Of a stretch of DNA of 64,000 bases, positions 1 through 8,895 are shown one piece after another. The DNA lies in NCBI GenBank assembly GCA_046347635.1, contig JAXMFT010000002.1:310001-374000 (forward strand). Reading direction: 5' to 3'. Position numbers and translations under genes: made by a program. The DNA comes from JAGVSZ01 sp019137045 (lineage in GTDB: Bacteria > Pseudomonadota > Gammaproteobacteria > Burkholderiales > SG8-39). Below the pieces are notes generated by a model. It was not told the origin of the DNA, made no database searches, and saw only the letters and a list, made by a program, of their open reading frames with translations. Position 1 is the stretch's first letter. The number at the start of each line of letters is the position of its first letter.

Positions 1-1538
1 GGCGCGCCCATCACGCCGCCGCCCGGGTGCGTACCCGAGCCGCACTGCCACAGCCCGGCGATCGGCGTGCGGTACTTCGCCCACGCCGGCACCGGCCGCA
101 GGAAGAACATCTGCTGCAGCGAGAGTTCGCCGTGGAAGATGTTCCCCTCGCTGATCCCCACCACGCGCTCGATGTCCGCCGGCGTCACCACCTGCCGGTG
201 CAGGAGGATCGACTTCAGGTTCGGCGCGTACTCGGCCAGCGTGTCGATCACCGCGTCGCCGAACGCCTCGCGCCGCGCGTCCGTCCAGCCGCCGTTCAGG
301 TGGTAGGGCGCGTACTGCGCGAAGATCGACATCACGTGCTTGCCCGGCGGCGCCATGCCCGGGTCGATCATCGACGGGAGCACGATGTCCATGTACGGGC
401 GGCGCGAGAACTCGCCGTACTTCGCCTGGTCGTAGGCGCGCTCGAGATAGTCGACGCTCGGGCTGATCGAGATCGCGCCGCGCAGGTGCGGCCCCGCGCC
501 CGGGAGGCACGCGAAGTCGGGGAGCGCATCGAGCGCGAGGTTGACCTTGGCCGAGGCGCCGCGGAAACGGAAGGCGCGGATCGCCTGCACGAAATCCGCG
601 GGGAGGTGGCGCTCGCCGACCAGCTCGAGGAACGTGCGCCGCGGGTCGGCGTTCGAGACGACGCGCGGCGCGCGCAGCTCCTCGCCGCTCGCGAGCGCAA
701 CGCCGGTCGCGCGGCCGTTCCCGACGATGACGTTCGCGACCTGCGCCTGCGTGCGGATCTCGACCCCCGCCGCGCGCGCCGCGCCGGCGATCGCCGCGCT
801 GACCGAGCCGTTGCCTCCCTTCGCGAAACCCCACGCGCGGAACACCCCGTCGAGCTCGCCCATGTAGTGGTGCAGCAGCACGTACGCGGTGCCGGGCGAG
901 CGCGGGCCGGCGAGCGTGCCGATGATGCCGCTCGCCGACTTGGTGGCCTTGAGCGCCTCGGTCTCGAACCACTCGTCGAGGTAGTCGGCCGCGCTCATCG
1001 TGGCGAGCCTGTGGAGCGCGTGGAACTGCTCCCGCCCCAGCCCCCGGAGCTGCCGCCCGAGCCGACCGAGCGCGGCGAGCTCGCGCGGCGCGAGCGAGCC
1101 GGGGTCCGGCGGCGCCATGCCGAGGAACGGCTTCACCGCGCGCGACATGAGGTGCATGAGGCGGCCGAACTCGTCGTAGGCCTCCGCGTCGCGCAGGCTG
1201 TGGCGCGCCAGCTCCCGGCGGTTCTGGTCGTGGTCGTTCCACTGCGCGAGATAGTCGCCGTTCGGCAGCGGCGTGAGCGTGCTCTCGAGCGGCAGCACGT
1301 GCAGGCCGTGCCGGGGGAGCTCGAGGTCGCGGATGATCTCCGGCCGCAGCAGACTCACGACGTACGAGAAGACCGAGAACGTGAAGCCCGGAAACACCTC
1401 CTCGCTCGCCGCCGCGCCGCCGATGCGCTCGCGGCGCTCGAGGACGACGACGCGCCGCCCGGCGCGCGCCAGGTACGCGGCGGCGACCAGGCCGTTGTGG
1501 CCGCCGCCGATCACGATCGCGTCGTACGCGTTCGCCAT
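1..1538 (-). CDS. NAD(P)/FAD-dependent oxidoreductase, phytoene-desaturase/PYROXD2-like (3' end cut by window)
   Basis: A flavin amine-oxidase-fold oxidoreductase. The N-terminus MANAYDAIVIGGGHNGLVAA is a classic FAD-binding Rossmann motif (GxGxxG type), followed by an E-R-R-E-R-I-G-G segment typical of phytoene-desaturase-like enzymes. About 512 residues are present with no stop, so the C-terminus lies outside the window. The ATG is 2 nt downstream of the stop of the GcvT-like gene, so the two are almost certainly co-translated. This pairing recalls oxidative demethylation modules in which a flavoenzyme passes a one-carbon unit to a folate-binding aminomethyltransferase, but the oxidoreductase is of desaturase type rather than a dimethylglycine/sarcosine dehydrogenase. 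The substrate is unknown. Confidence 0.85.
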   Translation of the reverse strand, partial: MANAYDAIVIGGGHNGLVAAAYLARAGRRVVVLERRERIGGAAASEEVFPGFTFSVFSYVVSLLRPEIIRDLELPRHGLHVLPLESTLTPLPNGDYLAQWNDHDQNRRELARHSLRDAEAYDEFGRLMHLMSRAVKPFLGMAPPDPGSLAPRELAALGRLGRQLRGLGREQFHALHRLATMSAADYLDEWFETEALKATKSASGIIGTLAGPRSPGTAYVLLHHYMGELDGVFRAWGFAKGGNGSVSAAIAGAARAAGVEIRTQAQVANVIVGNGRATGVALASGEELRAPRVVSNADPRRTFLELVGERHLPADFVQAIRAFRFRGASAKVNLALDALPDFACLPGAGPHLRGAISISPSVDYLERAYDQAKYGEFSRRPYMDIVLPSMIDPGMAPPGKHVMSIFAQYAPYHLNGGWTDARREAFGDAVIDTLAEYAPNLKSILLHRQVVTPADIERVVGISEGNIFHGELSLQQMFFLRPVPAWAKYRTPIAGLWQCGSGTHPGGGVMGA

Positions 1539-1540
1539 GG

Positions 1541-2728
1541 CTAGGCGCGCTTGCGCTCCGGGTCGAAGAACGGCTTCTTCACCACGCGCGCGGCGGCGCG
1601 CTGCCGCCGGTGCTCGACGGTCACTTCCATCTCCAGCGCGGTCCCGATGGCGGCCCAGCGCGACTGCAGGTGCGCGAGGGCGATGTACTGTTTGAGGAGC
1701 GGCGACCAGACGCCGCTCGTCGCGTAGCCGACCTGCTCGCCGCCGGCGTAGAGCGGCACGCTCGTGCGCCAGGCCGCGAGCGGCACGCGCGGGGCGAGGC
1801 CGGCCGCGGCGAAGAGCCGCTCGAACGAGTCCCACTCGACCTGGATGCCGGCGAACCGCCACTGCGGACCGCGCACGGCCTCGGCCGCGAGCGCGCGCCG
1901 GCCGACGAAGGCCGGCTTGTCGAGCTTCACCGCCCACCCGAGGTCGAGCTCGTAGGGCGACGAGGTCTGGTTCTCGATGAGCGCGCGGCCGGCGCTCACG
2001 TAGTCCACGTCGAGGAGCATCAGCCCGGCCTCGATGCGGGCGACGTCGAGCGCGAGGATGCCGGCCGGGGTGATCCCGTACGGCGTTCCGGCTTCGATCA
2101 GCGCGTCCCAGAGCGGCAGCGCGTCGTCCGCGGCGAGCCACAGCTCGTAGCCGAGGTCGCCGGTGTATCCGGTGCGCGAGATCGTCACCGGCACGCCGCC
2201 GAGGCGCGCCGCGGTCAGCCCGAAGTACCGCAGGCCTTCGAAGTCGCGATCGCCCAGGCGCTGGAGGATCGCGCGCGCGTTCGGCCCCTGCAGCGCCAGC
2301 GCCGCGGTCGCCGCCGAGACATCCTCGATCGCGACCTCGAACCCGGCCGCGTTGTCCTGCAGCCAGCGCAGGTTCGGCTCGGCGGAGGTGAGGCGATAGG
2401 TCGCCTCGTCGAGCCGCGCGACCGTGCCGTCGTCGATGACCTTGCCGCGCGCGTCGCACCACGGCGTGTACAGCACCCGGCCGGCGGCGAGACGGCCGGC
2501 GTCGTGGGTCACGACGTGGTCGAGGAAGCGCGCCGCGTCGCGGCCGTGCACCCGGTACTTGTAGAGCGGCGAGACGTCGAACAGCGCCGCCGCGCCGCGC
2601 ACCGCGTGGTACTCGCGCTCGTGCGAGAGCTCGTAGGCGCTCGCGACCACGCAGCCCGCCCACCGGCGCCAGGCGTGGCTCCGGCACAGCGGCGCGGTGC
2701 GCGGGTGGAAGGGCGTCGGTGTGAGCAT
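1541..2728 (-). CDS. Aminomethyltransferase (GcvT/folate-binding YgfZ-like) family protein
   Basis: A protein of 395 aa with the GcvT fold: a folate-binding N-terminal domain (roughly residues 30-280, including RTGYTGDLGYEL) and the C-terminal barrel. GcvT-family proteins transfer one-carbon groups to tetrahydrofolate. No GcvH or GcvP is nearby, so this is probably not the glycine-cleavage T protein but a catabolic demethylase partner of the adjacent flavoenzyme. I chose the ATG at 2728; the frame is open further upstream, but that stretch is low-complexity Arg/Ala-rich and overlaps regulatory DNA. Upstream, a TACACT -10-like box ends 14 nt before the ATG and no Shine-Dalgarno is visible, suggesting a very short leader. 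Confidence 0.8.
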   Translation of the reverse strand: MLTPTPFHPRTAPLCRSHAWRRWAGCVVASAYELSHEREYHAVRGAAALFDVSPLYKYRVHGRDAARFLDHVVTHDAGRLAAGRVLYTPWCDARGKVIDDGTVARLDEATYRLTSAEPNLRWLQDNAAGFEVAIEDVSAATAALALQGPNARAILQRLGDRDFEGLRYFGLTAARLGGVPVTISRTGYTGDLGYELWLAADDALPLWDALIEAGTPYGITPAGILALDVARIEAGLMLLDVDYVSAGRALIENQTSSPYELDLGWAVKLDKPAFVGRRALAAEAVRGPQWRFAGIQVEWDSFERLFAAAGLAPRVPLAAWRTSVPLYAGGEQVGYATSGVWSPLLKQYIALAHLQSRWAAIGTALEMEVTVEHRRQRAAARVVKKPFFDPERKRA

Positions 2729-2772
2729 CGCGAGCGGGGCGGAGTGTACCCGCGCGCGGCGTTGCGACGCGC

Positions 2773-2797
2773 CCAACAGCGCGCGCCGTGCTGTTGG
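2773..2797 (+). promoter_or_regulatory. Inverted repeat CCAACA-N13-TGTTGG, putative enhancer of the sigma-54 activator (site 1)
   Basis: A perfect 6-bp inverted repeat with a 13-bp spacer, 115 bp upstream of the -24 element of the precursor-1 promoter. The same repeat with the same spacer lies 109 bp upstream of the matching promoter of precursor 2 (15666-15690). Position and symmetry fit a binding site for the Fis-type DNA-binding domain of the activator encoded at 12717-14024. The assignment of the binder is inference. Confidence 0.7.
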
Positions 2798-2912
2798 CCG
2801 AGCCCCACCAGCCGCGCAGCGCCCCGCGGCGCACCGAAGACGCCCTCCACCGACCGACATCCCGATTCCGCTCAGGCGCTTAGCGTCGATCCGCAGGCGC
2901 GCGCAGCGGGCC

Positions 2913-2928
2913 TGGCACGCCCCGTGCT
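2913..2928 (+). promoter_or_regulatory. Sigma-54 (-24/-12) promoter of precursor 1
   Basis: TGGCAC-GCCCC-GTGCT. The GG (2914-2915) and GC (2926-2927) have the exact sigma-54 spacing, and only the first base of the -12 pentamer departs from TTGCW. The predicted transcript start near 2939 leaves a 65-nt leader before the ATG at 3004. The precursor-2 promoter is the same apart from one spacer base and gives the same leader length. Confidence 0.8.
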
Positions 2929-3003
2929 CTGGGTATCGCCGAGCACGGAAACATGCTCAACGTGAAGCAAGGAGTCTTTCAACCCAACCTTAGGAGAGCA
3001 GTC

Positions 3004-3243
3004 ATGTTCATCAAAGATCTGGAAGTCAGCAAGGAGCTGTCCCGCAAAGAGCTCGCCGCCGTGCGCGGTGGTTTCAACTTCGGCATTCAGACCGGCGCCG
3101 TGGCGTACCAGGCCGGGCTCCTGAACTTCGCCAGCCCGCAGAGCGTCACGAACGCGCAGGCCATGCCGCAGAGCTACACGGACGTCGGCATCAACACCGC
3201 CACGCTCCTGAACTCGCTCGCGCTGGTCGGCCAGGCCGCGTAA
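3004..3243 (+). CDS. Double-glycine leader peptide precursor 1 (exported peptide)
   Basis: A 79-aa precursor. The leader (residues 1-23) contains KDLEVSKELSRKEL and ends AAVRGG, the classic double-glycine processing site of C39-peptidase exporters (hydrophobic residues at -4, -7 and -12 are in place). The predicted 56-residue core begins FNFGIQTG, has no Cys, and ends in a hydrophobic, helix-like stretch (TATLLNSLALVGQAA). I prefer the ATG at 3004 over the in-frame one at 2953 because it has a good ribosome site (TAGGAGA) shared with precursor 2, and because the leader homology begins there. The C39 exporter 6.4 kb downstream is the likely partner. No maturase gene is present. It resembles unmodified class II microcins in layout, but no immunity gene is recognisable, so antibacterial activity is not implied. 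Confidence 0.85.
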   Translation: MFIKDLEVSKELSRKELAAVRGGFNFGIQTGAVAYQAGLLNFASPQSVTNAQAMPQSYTDVGINTATLLNSLALVGQAA

Positions 3244-3259
3244 GCGATCCCCGACGAAG

Positions 3260-3302
3260 CGAGCGCCGTGCCCGGGGGCATTCCCTCCGGGTGCGGCGCT
3301 CG
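3260..3302 (+). terminator. Strong hairpin after precursor 1 (terminator or attenuator)
   Basis: An 18-bp stem (3260-3277 with 3285-3302, three G-T wobble pairs) with a 7-nt loop, starting 17 nt after the precursor-1 stop. It is followed by only a short T run, so it may act as a leaky terminator or 3'-end stabiliser that gives much more precursor than exporter mRNA. This role is inference. Confidence 0.6.
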
Positions 3303-3451
3303 CCGTTTCGGCGCTCGCCGCACGCGGCGCCCGGTCGCGCCGGTGAATAAGTCGCGCGGCGCACGGTAATGCGCGGCGCGCGCGCGGGATGCGGCTCGGT
3401 ACAGTCGCCGCATCGAGTGCCGCTTCCGCCCGCGTGAACCAGCCAGAGACG

Positions 3452-4903
3452 ATGACTGCCGGTTGTGCCCGGCGCGATGCGGGCCCCGCCCTGCGCCGAA
3501 CGCTCGCCGCCGCGCTCCTCGCCGCATCGGTCGCGGGCTGCGCCGACCTCGCGGGCCCGGCGTTCCAGCGCCCCGACTCGCCGGCGAAAACGTCGTGGTC
3601 CGGCCCCCGCGCCCCGGTCTCGGCCGCGCAGACGGTCTCGCCCGACTGGTGGCAGGCGTTCGGCGATCCGCAGCTCGACGCGCTGGTGGCGCAGGCGATC
3701 GCGGGCAACTACGACCTGAAGGTGCTCGCGGCGCGCACGCAGGTCGCCGCGGCGCTCATCGGCGAGGCGAAGGCGGGCGGGATGCCGATCGTGGACGTCG
3801 GCGCGGGCGCGATCTTCGAGAAGTCCACCGGACGCAAGACCTCGCAGCGCTACGACCTCGGCACCCAGGTCAGCTGGGAGCTGGACATCTGGGGCAAGTT
3901 CGAGAAGGGCGTGCAGGCGCAGACCGCGGAGTTCCGCGCCACCGAGGCGGACTGGCGCGCCGGCTACCTGACGCTCGTCGCCGCGGTGTCGACGACGTAC
4001 TTCCAGATCCTGCAGCTCGACCAGCAGCTCGTCGAGCAGCGGCGCGCGCTCGACCGCAACCGCGCCATCCTCGCCATCTACGAGGCGCAGCTCGCGCACG
4101 GGCTCGCGCCGCGGACGCAGGTGGTGCGCCAGCGCGCGGAGATCAACCGCCTGACCGACGGCCTGCTCGAGCTCAAGCGCGCGCGCGACCTCGCCGAGAA
4201 CGCGCTCGCGACGCTCACCGGCGTCCCCGCGGGCGAGCAGAAGCTCGCGCCCGGCCGGCTCCTCGACCGGGTGCGGCTGCCGGAGGTGCCGCCGGGCCTG
4301 CCCGCGCAGCTGCTCGCGCGCCGGCCCGACATCGTCGCGGCCGAGTACCGCGTGCTGCAGGGCTACGACCTCGCCGGCCAGGCGAAGCTCGCCCGGCTGC
4401 CGTCGATCCAGCTGACCGGGCGCGCCGGGACCGCGAGCCTCGCGCTCGGCGACCTGATGAAGTCGTTCACGCTCAGCTTCCTGCCGAGCATCAACATCCC
4501 GCTGTTCGACCCGGGGATCAACGCCCGCATCAAGACGACCGAGGCGCAGACCGGCGCCGCGGCGGCGGAGTACCGGCGCACCGTCATGGTCGCCTTCGAG
4601 GAGGTCGAGAACGCGCTGGTGAGCCTCGCCGCGCGCAAGGAGCAGCGCGTCGAGCTCGTGCAGCAGACGAGCCAGCTCAAGCTCGTCGCCAGCGAGGTCC
4701 GGGCGCAGCTCAAGGCCGGGGTCGTTTCGCAGCTCGAGGTGTTCGAGAGCGAGCGGCAGCTCCTCGCCGCCGAGCTCGCCGTGCTCGCCAACCACCAGCA
4801 GATCCTCGCCGACACCGTGACCCTCTACAAGGCGCTCGGCGGCGGCTGGCCGCCGGTCGAAGTCCGTAACGAGACGAACGATGAGCGCAGCCCAGGCAAG
4901 TAG
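3452..4903 (+). CDS. TolC/NodT-family outer-membrane efflux lipoprotein of the peptide exporter
   Basis: A protein of 483 aa with two outer-membrane efflux (OEP) repeats (about residues 60-250 and 275-470), forming the periplasm-spanning channel of a trimeric exporter. The ATG at 3452 gives a clean lipoprotein signal: hydrophobic LAAALLAASVAGC with the lipobox Cys at residue 30, as in NodT/OprM proteins. The motif LLARRPDIVAAEYRV is a family hallmark. It overlaps the following FHA gene by 23 nt and shares its operon with an HlyD adaptor and a C39 ABC exporter, so its cargo is most likely the double-glycine peptides rather than drugs. Upstream DNA (3303-3451) probably holds a separate promoter, but I cannot name one with confidence. 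Confidence 0.85.
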   Translation: MTAGCARRDAGPALRRTLAAALLAASVAGCADLAGPAFQRPDSPAKTSWSGPRAPVSAAQTVSPDWWQAFGDPQLDALVAQAIAGNYDLKVLAARTQVAAALIGEAKAGGMPIVDVGAGAIFEKSTGRKTSQRYDLGTQVSWELDIWGKFEKGVQAQTAEFRATEADWRAGYLTLVAAVSTTYFQILQLDQQLVEQRRALDRNRAILAIYEAQLAHGLAPRTQVVRQRAEINRLTDGLLELKRARDLAENALATLTGVPAGEQKLAPGRLLDRVRLPEVPPGLPAQLLARRPDIVAAEYRVLQGYDLAGQAKLARLPSIQLTGRAGTASLALGDLMKSFTLSFLPSINIPLFDPGINARIKTTEAQTGAAAAEYRRTVMVAFEEVENALVSLAARKEQRVELVQQTSQLKLVASEVRAQLKAGVVSQLEVFESERQLLAAELAVLANHQQILADTVTLYKALGGGWPPVEVRNETNDERSPGK

Positions 4904-7415
4904 GCCGGCGATGCCCGCGCCCTCGCCCCTGACGACCGATCTGCGGGGGGCCGTGGCTCCGCCCTTCGACGTCGTGCTCTGGCCGATCTCGCACCCGGAG
5001 CTCGGCGAGATCCGCATCGTCGACCGCCTCTTCGCCATCGGGCGTTCGGAGCCGCCGTTCGACGCGTACGACGCCGGGGTCGTGGCGAGCCTGTCGCGCC
5101 GGCACGCCCGGATCTTCGTCGAGGACGGCGCCGCCTACGTGGCGGACCTGGAGAGCAGCAACGGCACCACCGTGAACGGCGTCCCGGTGCGCCACAAGCC
5201 CGCCCCGCTGGGCAACGCCGACGAGCTGCGACTCGGCGGGATGCTCGCCTACCGCGTCCAGCTCGTGCCGCGCGCGGCGCCGCCGCGCCCGGCCGCGCGG
5301 CTCCTCAGCCTCACGCTGACGCCGGTGCGCGCCGACTCGGGCCTCCAGCCGATCGTGCTCGGGGACTTCCCGTTCCTGATCGGCAAGTCCGACACCACGT
5401 TCTCGCGCTACCAGGACCGGTATCCGCACGAGGTCGGCTACCTCTCGCGGCGCCACGCGCACATCTTCGTCCGGGGCGCGACCCCGTACCTCGAGGACCT
5501 GGGCAGCCGCAACGGCACGTTCCTGGACGGCAAGCGGCTCGCGGAGCACGCCGTCGCGCTCGCGGACGGCGCGGTGGTGGGGTTCGGCGGCAACCACTTC
5601 CTCTACGAGGTGAAGCTCGAGCGCTGCGACGACGAGGCGACGCTGGCGCGAACGGAGGCGGTCGCCCCCGCCCCGGCCGCGGATGCGACGAACCCGGAGC
5701 GCACCACGTTCGTGACCGCGCCCGCCTCCTTCCTCGACATCTTCTGCGTCGATCAGCCGGCGGCACCGCCCGCGCCGGCCGGCGACGACCAGGCGCCCGG
5801 CGCTGCCGCGGAGACCGGCCCGGCGCCGGACGCGCGGCGCAGCCGGGGCCGGCTCGCGCTCCTCGTGTCCGGGCTGGCGACGCTCTTCGCCGGCAGCGAG
5901 CGCGCCGCCGTGAACGGCCTCGCCCGGTGGGGCGCGGTGGCCGCGGGCGTCCTCGCGCTCTTCGCGCTCGCGCTGTACCTGTGGGACGCGCCCGAGCGCG
6001 AGGTGAAGCAGCTCTTTGCGCGCGGCGAGTACGCGCAGGCGGCGCTGGCGGCCGATGCGTACCTGGGGCGCAATCCCGACGCCGTCGAGATCCGGGCGCT
6101 CGGCACCCAGGCCCTCCTCAAGGACCACGTGCCGACGTGGCTCGGCTTCCTCGAGACGGGCGACTTCGAGCGCGCCCGCGCGGCGCTCGCCGCGGCGCAG
6201 CGGGCCGGCGCGAACAACGCCGACGCGGCGGCGCTGCTCGCCGAGCTCGCGTGGCTCGCCGAGCTCCAGGCGTTCGTCGCCGCGCGCGGCGGCATCGACG
6301 CCCCGGTCCGGATCTACGCCGACGAGGAGCGGCTGCGGCGGCTCGTCCAGCGCTGGAACGACGACACGCCGGGACACCAGCGCGCGCTCGCGACGATCGC
6401 GGCCTACGTCCCGGAGTTCCGGGATGCGTACGCCGAGGCGCTCAGCCGCCTGCGCAAGCTCCAGAACGACGACGCCGTGTATCTCGCCGCGATCGAGCGG
6501 CTGAAGGCCACGATCGCGGCCGAGCTCGACCGCGGCGCCCCGGCGGCGCTGGAGGCGGTCTTCCGGGACTACGCGGAGAAGTACCCCCGGCTCGGGGGCC
6601 TCGACGCGCTGCGCGACGACCTGCGCCGGTACCTCGAGCTCGAGGCCGAGCCGCGCGGGCGCCGGCTGGGCCGGGCGATCGCGCTCCTCGCCGGCGCGCG
6701 CTTCGCGACGCCGCCGTTCCAGGCCGCCTTCGGCAAGCTCGCCGCGAGCGACCGGTTTCCCCCCGCCGAGGTGGTCCGGCAGTACGGCGCGGTCGCCGAG
6801 GCCTGGCGGGCGGGCGACGCGCGGCAGGCGCTCGCGGGCCTGCAGCGACTGACCGCCGGCCCGTGGGGGGACGCCGCCGCGCAGGAGCTCGCGCACAAGC
6901 GCGCCGTCGTCGAGAGCCAGGCCGCGCTCCAGCGCGCGCGCGGCGCCGCGGGCTACGCGGAGCGCCTGGCCGCGTTCTACGGGTCGCTCGACCCGCAGGA
7001 GGACGCGTTCTTCGTGCGCGCGACCGAAGACGAGGTCAGGCAGTACCGCGGCGAGGCGCTCGCGCGCGCCCGGGCGTCGTTCGAGCGCGCGGAGGGGCTG
7101 TGGCGCCAGTACCGCGACAACGGCGCGATCGACGCCCGGCAGCGGCTCAAGGACGTAGTCTCGAACGAGTTCCGCCACCAGGCGCAGGCGCTCGCCGAGG
7201 CGCACGAGGCCGCGCAGCGCGGCGCGCAGCTCTACGCGCAGTTCCAGTCCGCGCCCCCCGCGCGGCTCGCGCAGGTGGGGGAGGAGATCGCGGCCGAGTG
7301 CGAGCGGCAGCGCAAGGCGCTGGTCGAGCTGCGCTACGTCCTGGAGCCCGCGCTGCTCAAGGCGAAACTCATCCTGCTCGGAGGCCGCGTCGATGTCGAG
7401 CGCAGACCGTCTTAG
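4881..7415 (+). CDS. Two-FHA-domain, single-pass membrane protein
   Basis: A protein of 844 aa. Two forkhead-associated domains bind phosphothreonine peptides: FHA1 (about residues 38-100; GRS, SRRHARI, SSNGTTVNG) and FHA2 (about 165-235; GKS, SRRHAHI, SRNGTFLDG); both keep the Gly-Arg/Lys, Ser-x-x-His and Asn-Gly-Thr residues. A proline/alanine linker leads to one transmembrane helix (about 347-367), then about 475 residues of Ala/Arg/Glu-rich, largely helical sequence without a recognised domain. The FHA domains would be cytoplasmic and the C-terminal half periplasmic if topology follows the linker. It overlaps both neighbours by 23 nt, implying tight translational coupling inside an export operon. 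FHA proteins tune type VI secretion through a kinase/PP2C pair; here a PP2C gene sits in the same locus. Confidence 0.8.
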   Translation: MSAAQASRPAMPAPSPLTTDLRGAVAPPFDVVLWPISHPELGEIRIVDRLFAIGRSEPPFDAYDAGVVASLSRRHARIFVEDGAAYVADLESSNGTTVNGVPVRHKPAPLGNADELRLGGMLAYRVQLVPRAAPPRPAARLLSLTLTPVRADSGLQPIVLGDFPFLIGKSDTTFSRYQDRYPHEVGYLSRRHAHIFVRGATPYLEDLGSRNGTFLDGKRLAEHAVALADGAVVGFGGNHFLYEVKLERCDDEATLARTEAVAPAPAADATNPERTTFVTAPASFLDIFCVDQPAAPPAPAGDDQAPGAAAETGPAPDARRSRGRLALLVSGLATLFAGSERAAVNGLARWGAVAAGVLALFALALYLWDAPEREVKQLFARGEYAQAALAADAYLGRNPDAVEIRALGTQALLKDHVPTWLGFLETGDFERARAALAAAQRAGANNADAAALLAELAWLAELQAFVAARGGIDAPVRIYADEERLRRLVQRWNDDTPGHQRALATIAAYVPEFRDAYAEALSRLRKLQNDDAVYLAAIERLKATIAAELDRGAPAALEAVFRDYAEKYPRLGGLDALRDDLRRYLELEAEPRGRRLGRAIALLAGARFATPPFQAAFGKLAASDRFPPAEVVRQYGAVAEAWRAGDARQALAGLQRLTAGPWGDAAAQELAHKRAVVESQAALQRARGAAGYAERLAAFYGSLDPQEDAFFVRATEDEVRQYRGEALARARASFERAEGLWRQYRDNGAIDARQRLKDVVSNEFRHQAQALAEAHEAAQRGAQLYAQFQSAPPARLAQVGEEIAAECERQRKALVELRYVLEPALLKAKLILLGGRVDVERRPS

Positions 7416-8766
7416 GCCGTTCCCCCAGGCCCTCGGCGACCACGCCGCCGAGGGCATCGCCATCCTGACCGCGGAGCCGTCCCGGTTCACGCTGGCGGTG
7501 GTCGTGGCGATGGCGGGGCTCGTGGCCGCGGCGCTCGCCTGGTCGTTCTTCGGGCGCGCCGACGTGCTGGTGACGGCGCAGGGCGTGCTGCAGCCCGACT
7601 CGGAGGTGCGGCGCTTCCACGCGCCGGTCGACGGCGAGCTCGCGAACCTCTACGTCGCCGAGGGCCAGCCGGTGTCGAAGGGCGACGTGCTGGCGCGGCT
7701 CAACGCGCGCGGCGCGGTCGAGGCCGCGGCGAGCGCCCTGCAGGCGCAGCTGCGGCTCGAGGACGCGGAGCGCGAGTGGCAGGAGTTCCCCGACCGGAAG
7801 GCGCTGATGGAGCGCCGGCTCGCGACGCTGAAGCAGGCCCTCGAGATCGCCGAGCACCAGCACGAGCGGCGCGTCTCGGAGGGCGCCGTGAAGTTCGCCG
7901 CGGCGCAGCGGGCGCAGCTCCAGGAGGCCCGGGCGCGGGTCGAGGACGCGCGGCGCGCGCGCGAGGCCGCGCGGCTCGAAGCGGAGAAGTTCGCCGCCCT
8001 GCACGCGACGCCCGGCGGCGGCGGGGTGTCGGAGCTCCAGGTCGAGACCCGGCGCAACGCCCTGCGCGCGGCCGAGAACGTCCTCGTGATGGCGCAGTCG
8101 CGGCTCACCGAGACCGCCGCGCGGCAGGGCCAGGAGGAGGCGCAGGTGCGCGCGCAGCTCGAGACCGGCGGGCAGGAGCTCGCCCGGCTGCAGGTCCAGT
8201 ACGACGCGGCCGCGAAGGAGATCGCGACCGCCGAGGACAAGGTGCGCCTCCAGCTCCAGGCGGCCCGCCTCGCGGCCGAGGCGGCGGCGCGGATCCGGTT
8301 CGAGAACATCGACAAGGACAACTTCCTGCTGATCGTCGCGCCGGTCGACGGGGTGATCACCGACCTCACCTCCACGCAGCCGGGCGACAAGGTCCAGGCG
8401 AACGCGCCGCTCGGGGGGATCGCGCCCAAGGACGCCCGCCCGGTCGTGCGGATCGAGATCGCCGAGCGCGACCGCGCGTTCCTGCGCGAGGGGCTGGCGG
8501 TCCAGCTCAAGTTCAACGCCTTTCCGTACCACCGCTACGGGCACATCCGCGGCACGCTGAGCTACATCTCGCCGGCGACCAAGCTCTCGGCGCAGGCGAA
8601 GCAGCCGGTCTACGAGGGGCGCGTGACGCTCGAGCGCGACTACTACCGGGTGGCGGACACGAAGTACCCGCTGCGCTACGGCATGACCGCCGCCGCGGAG
8701 GTCGTGGTCCGCGACCGGCGCCTGATCGACCTCGCGCTCGACCCGTTCCGGCAGATCGGCGGCTGA
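7393..8766 (+). CDS. HlyD-like periplasmic adaptor (membrane fusion protein) of the peptide exporter
   Basis: A protein of 457 aa with the order expected for an HlyD/CvaA-type adaptor: short cytoplasmic N-terminus, one transmembrane helix (about residues 32-52), first half of a lipoyl domain (HAPVDGELANLYVAEGQPVS), long coiled-coil hairpin (about 105-300), second lipoyl half (APVDGVITDL) and a beta-barrel domain. It would link the inner-membrane ABC exporter to the TolC-like channel. The start overlaps the FHA gene by 23 nt. Length is normal for the family. Confidence 0.88.
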   Translation: MSSADRLRPFPQALGDHAAEGIAILTAEPSRFTLAVVVAMAGLVAAALAWSFFGRADVLVTAQGVLQPDSEVRRFHAPVDGELANLYVAEGQPVSKGDVLARLNARGAVEAAASALQAQLRLEDAEREWQEFPDRKALMERRLATLKQALEIAEHQHERRVSEGAVKFAAAQRAQLQEARARVEDARRAREAARLEAEKFAALHATPGGGGVSELQVETRRNALRAAENVLVMAQSRLTETAARQGQEEAQVRAQLETGGQELARLQVQYDAAAKEIATAEDKVRLQLQAARLAAEAAARIRFENIDKDNFLLIVAPVDGVITDLTSTQPGDKVQANAPLGGIAPKDARPVVRIEIAERDRAFLREGLAVQLKFNAFPYHRYGHIRGTLSYISPATKLSAQAKQPVYEGRVTLERDYYRVADTKYPLRYGMTAAAEVVVRDRRLIDLALDPFRQIGG

Positions 8767-8895
8767 TCGGGGCCGGCACGGCGAAGGTGAATAGGTAACC
8801 GATCTGCGGGAAATAGTCGCGGCCCGCGGCCGGCCGCCCTTCCTAGACTCGGTAGCAGAAGCGGTGGAGTCGAGAGAGACCGTCAAGGAGGCGCA

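Noticed and set aside
2953..3003. Earlier in-frame start for precursor 1
   Set aside because: The extra 17 residues are absent from the paralogue, and the TAGGAGA ribosome site sits directly before ATG 3004.
8767..8895. Sigma-54 promoter before the parvulin gene
   Set aside because: GGCACGGCGAAGG lacks a correctly spaced GC-containing -12 element, and no CCAACA-N13-TGTTGG repeat is nearby.
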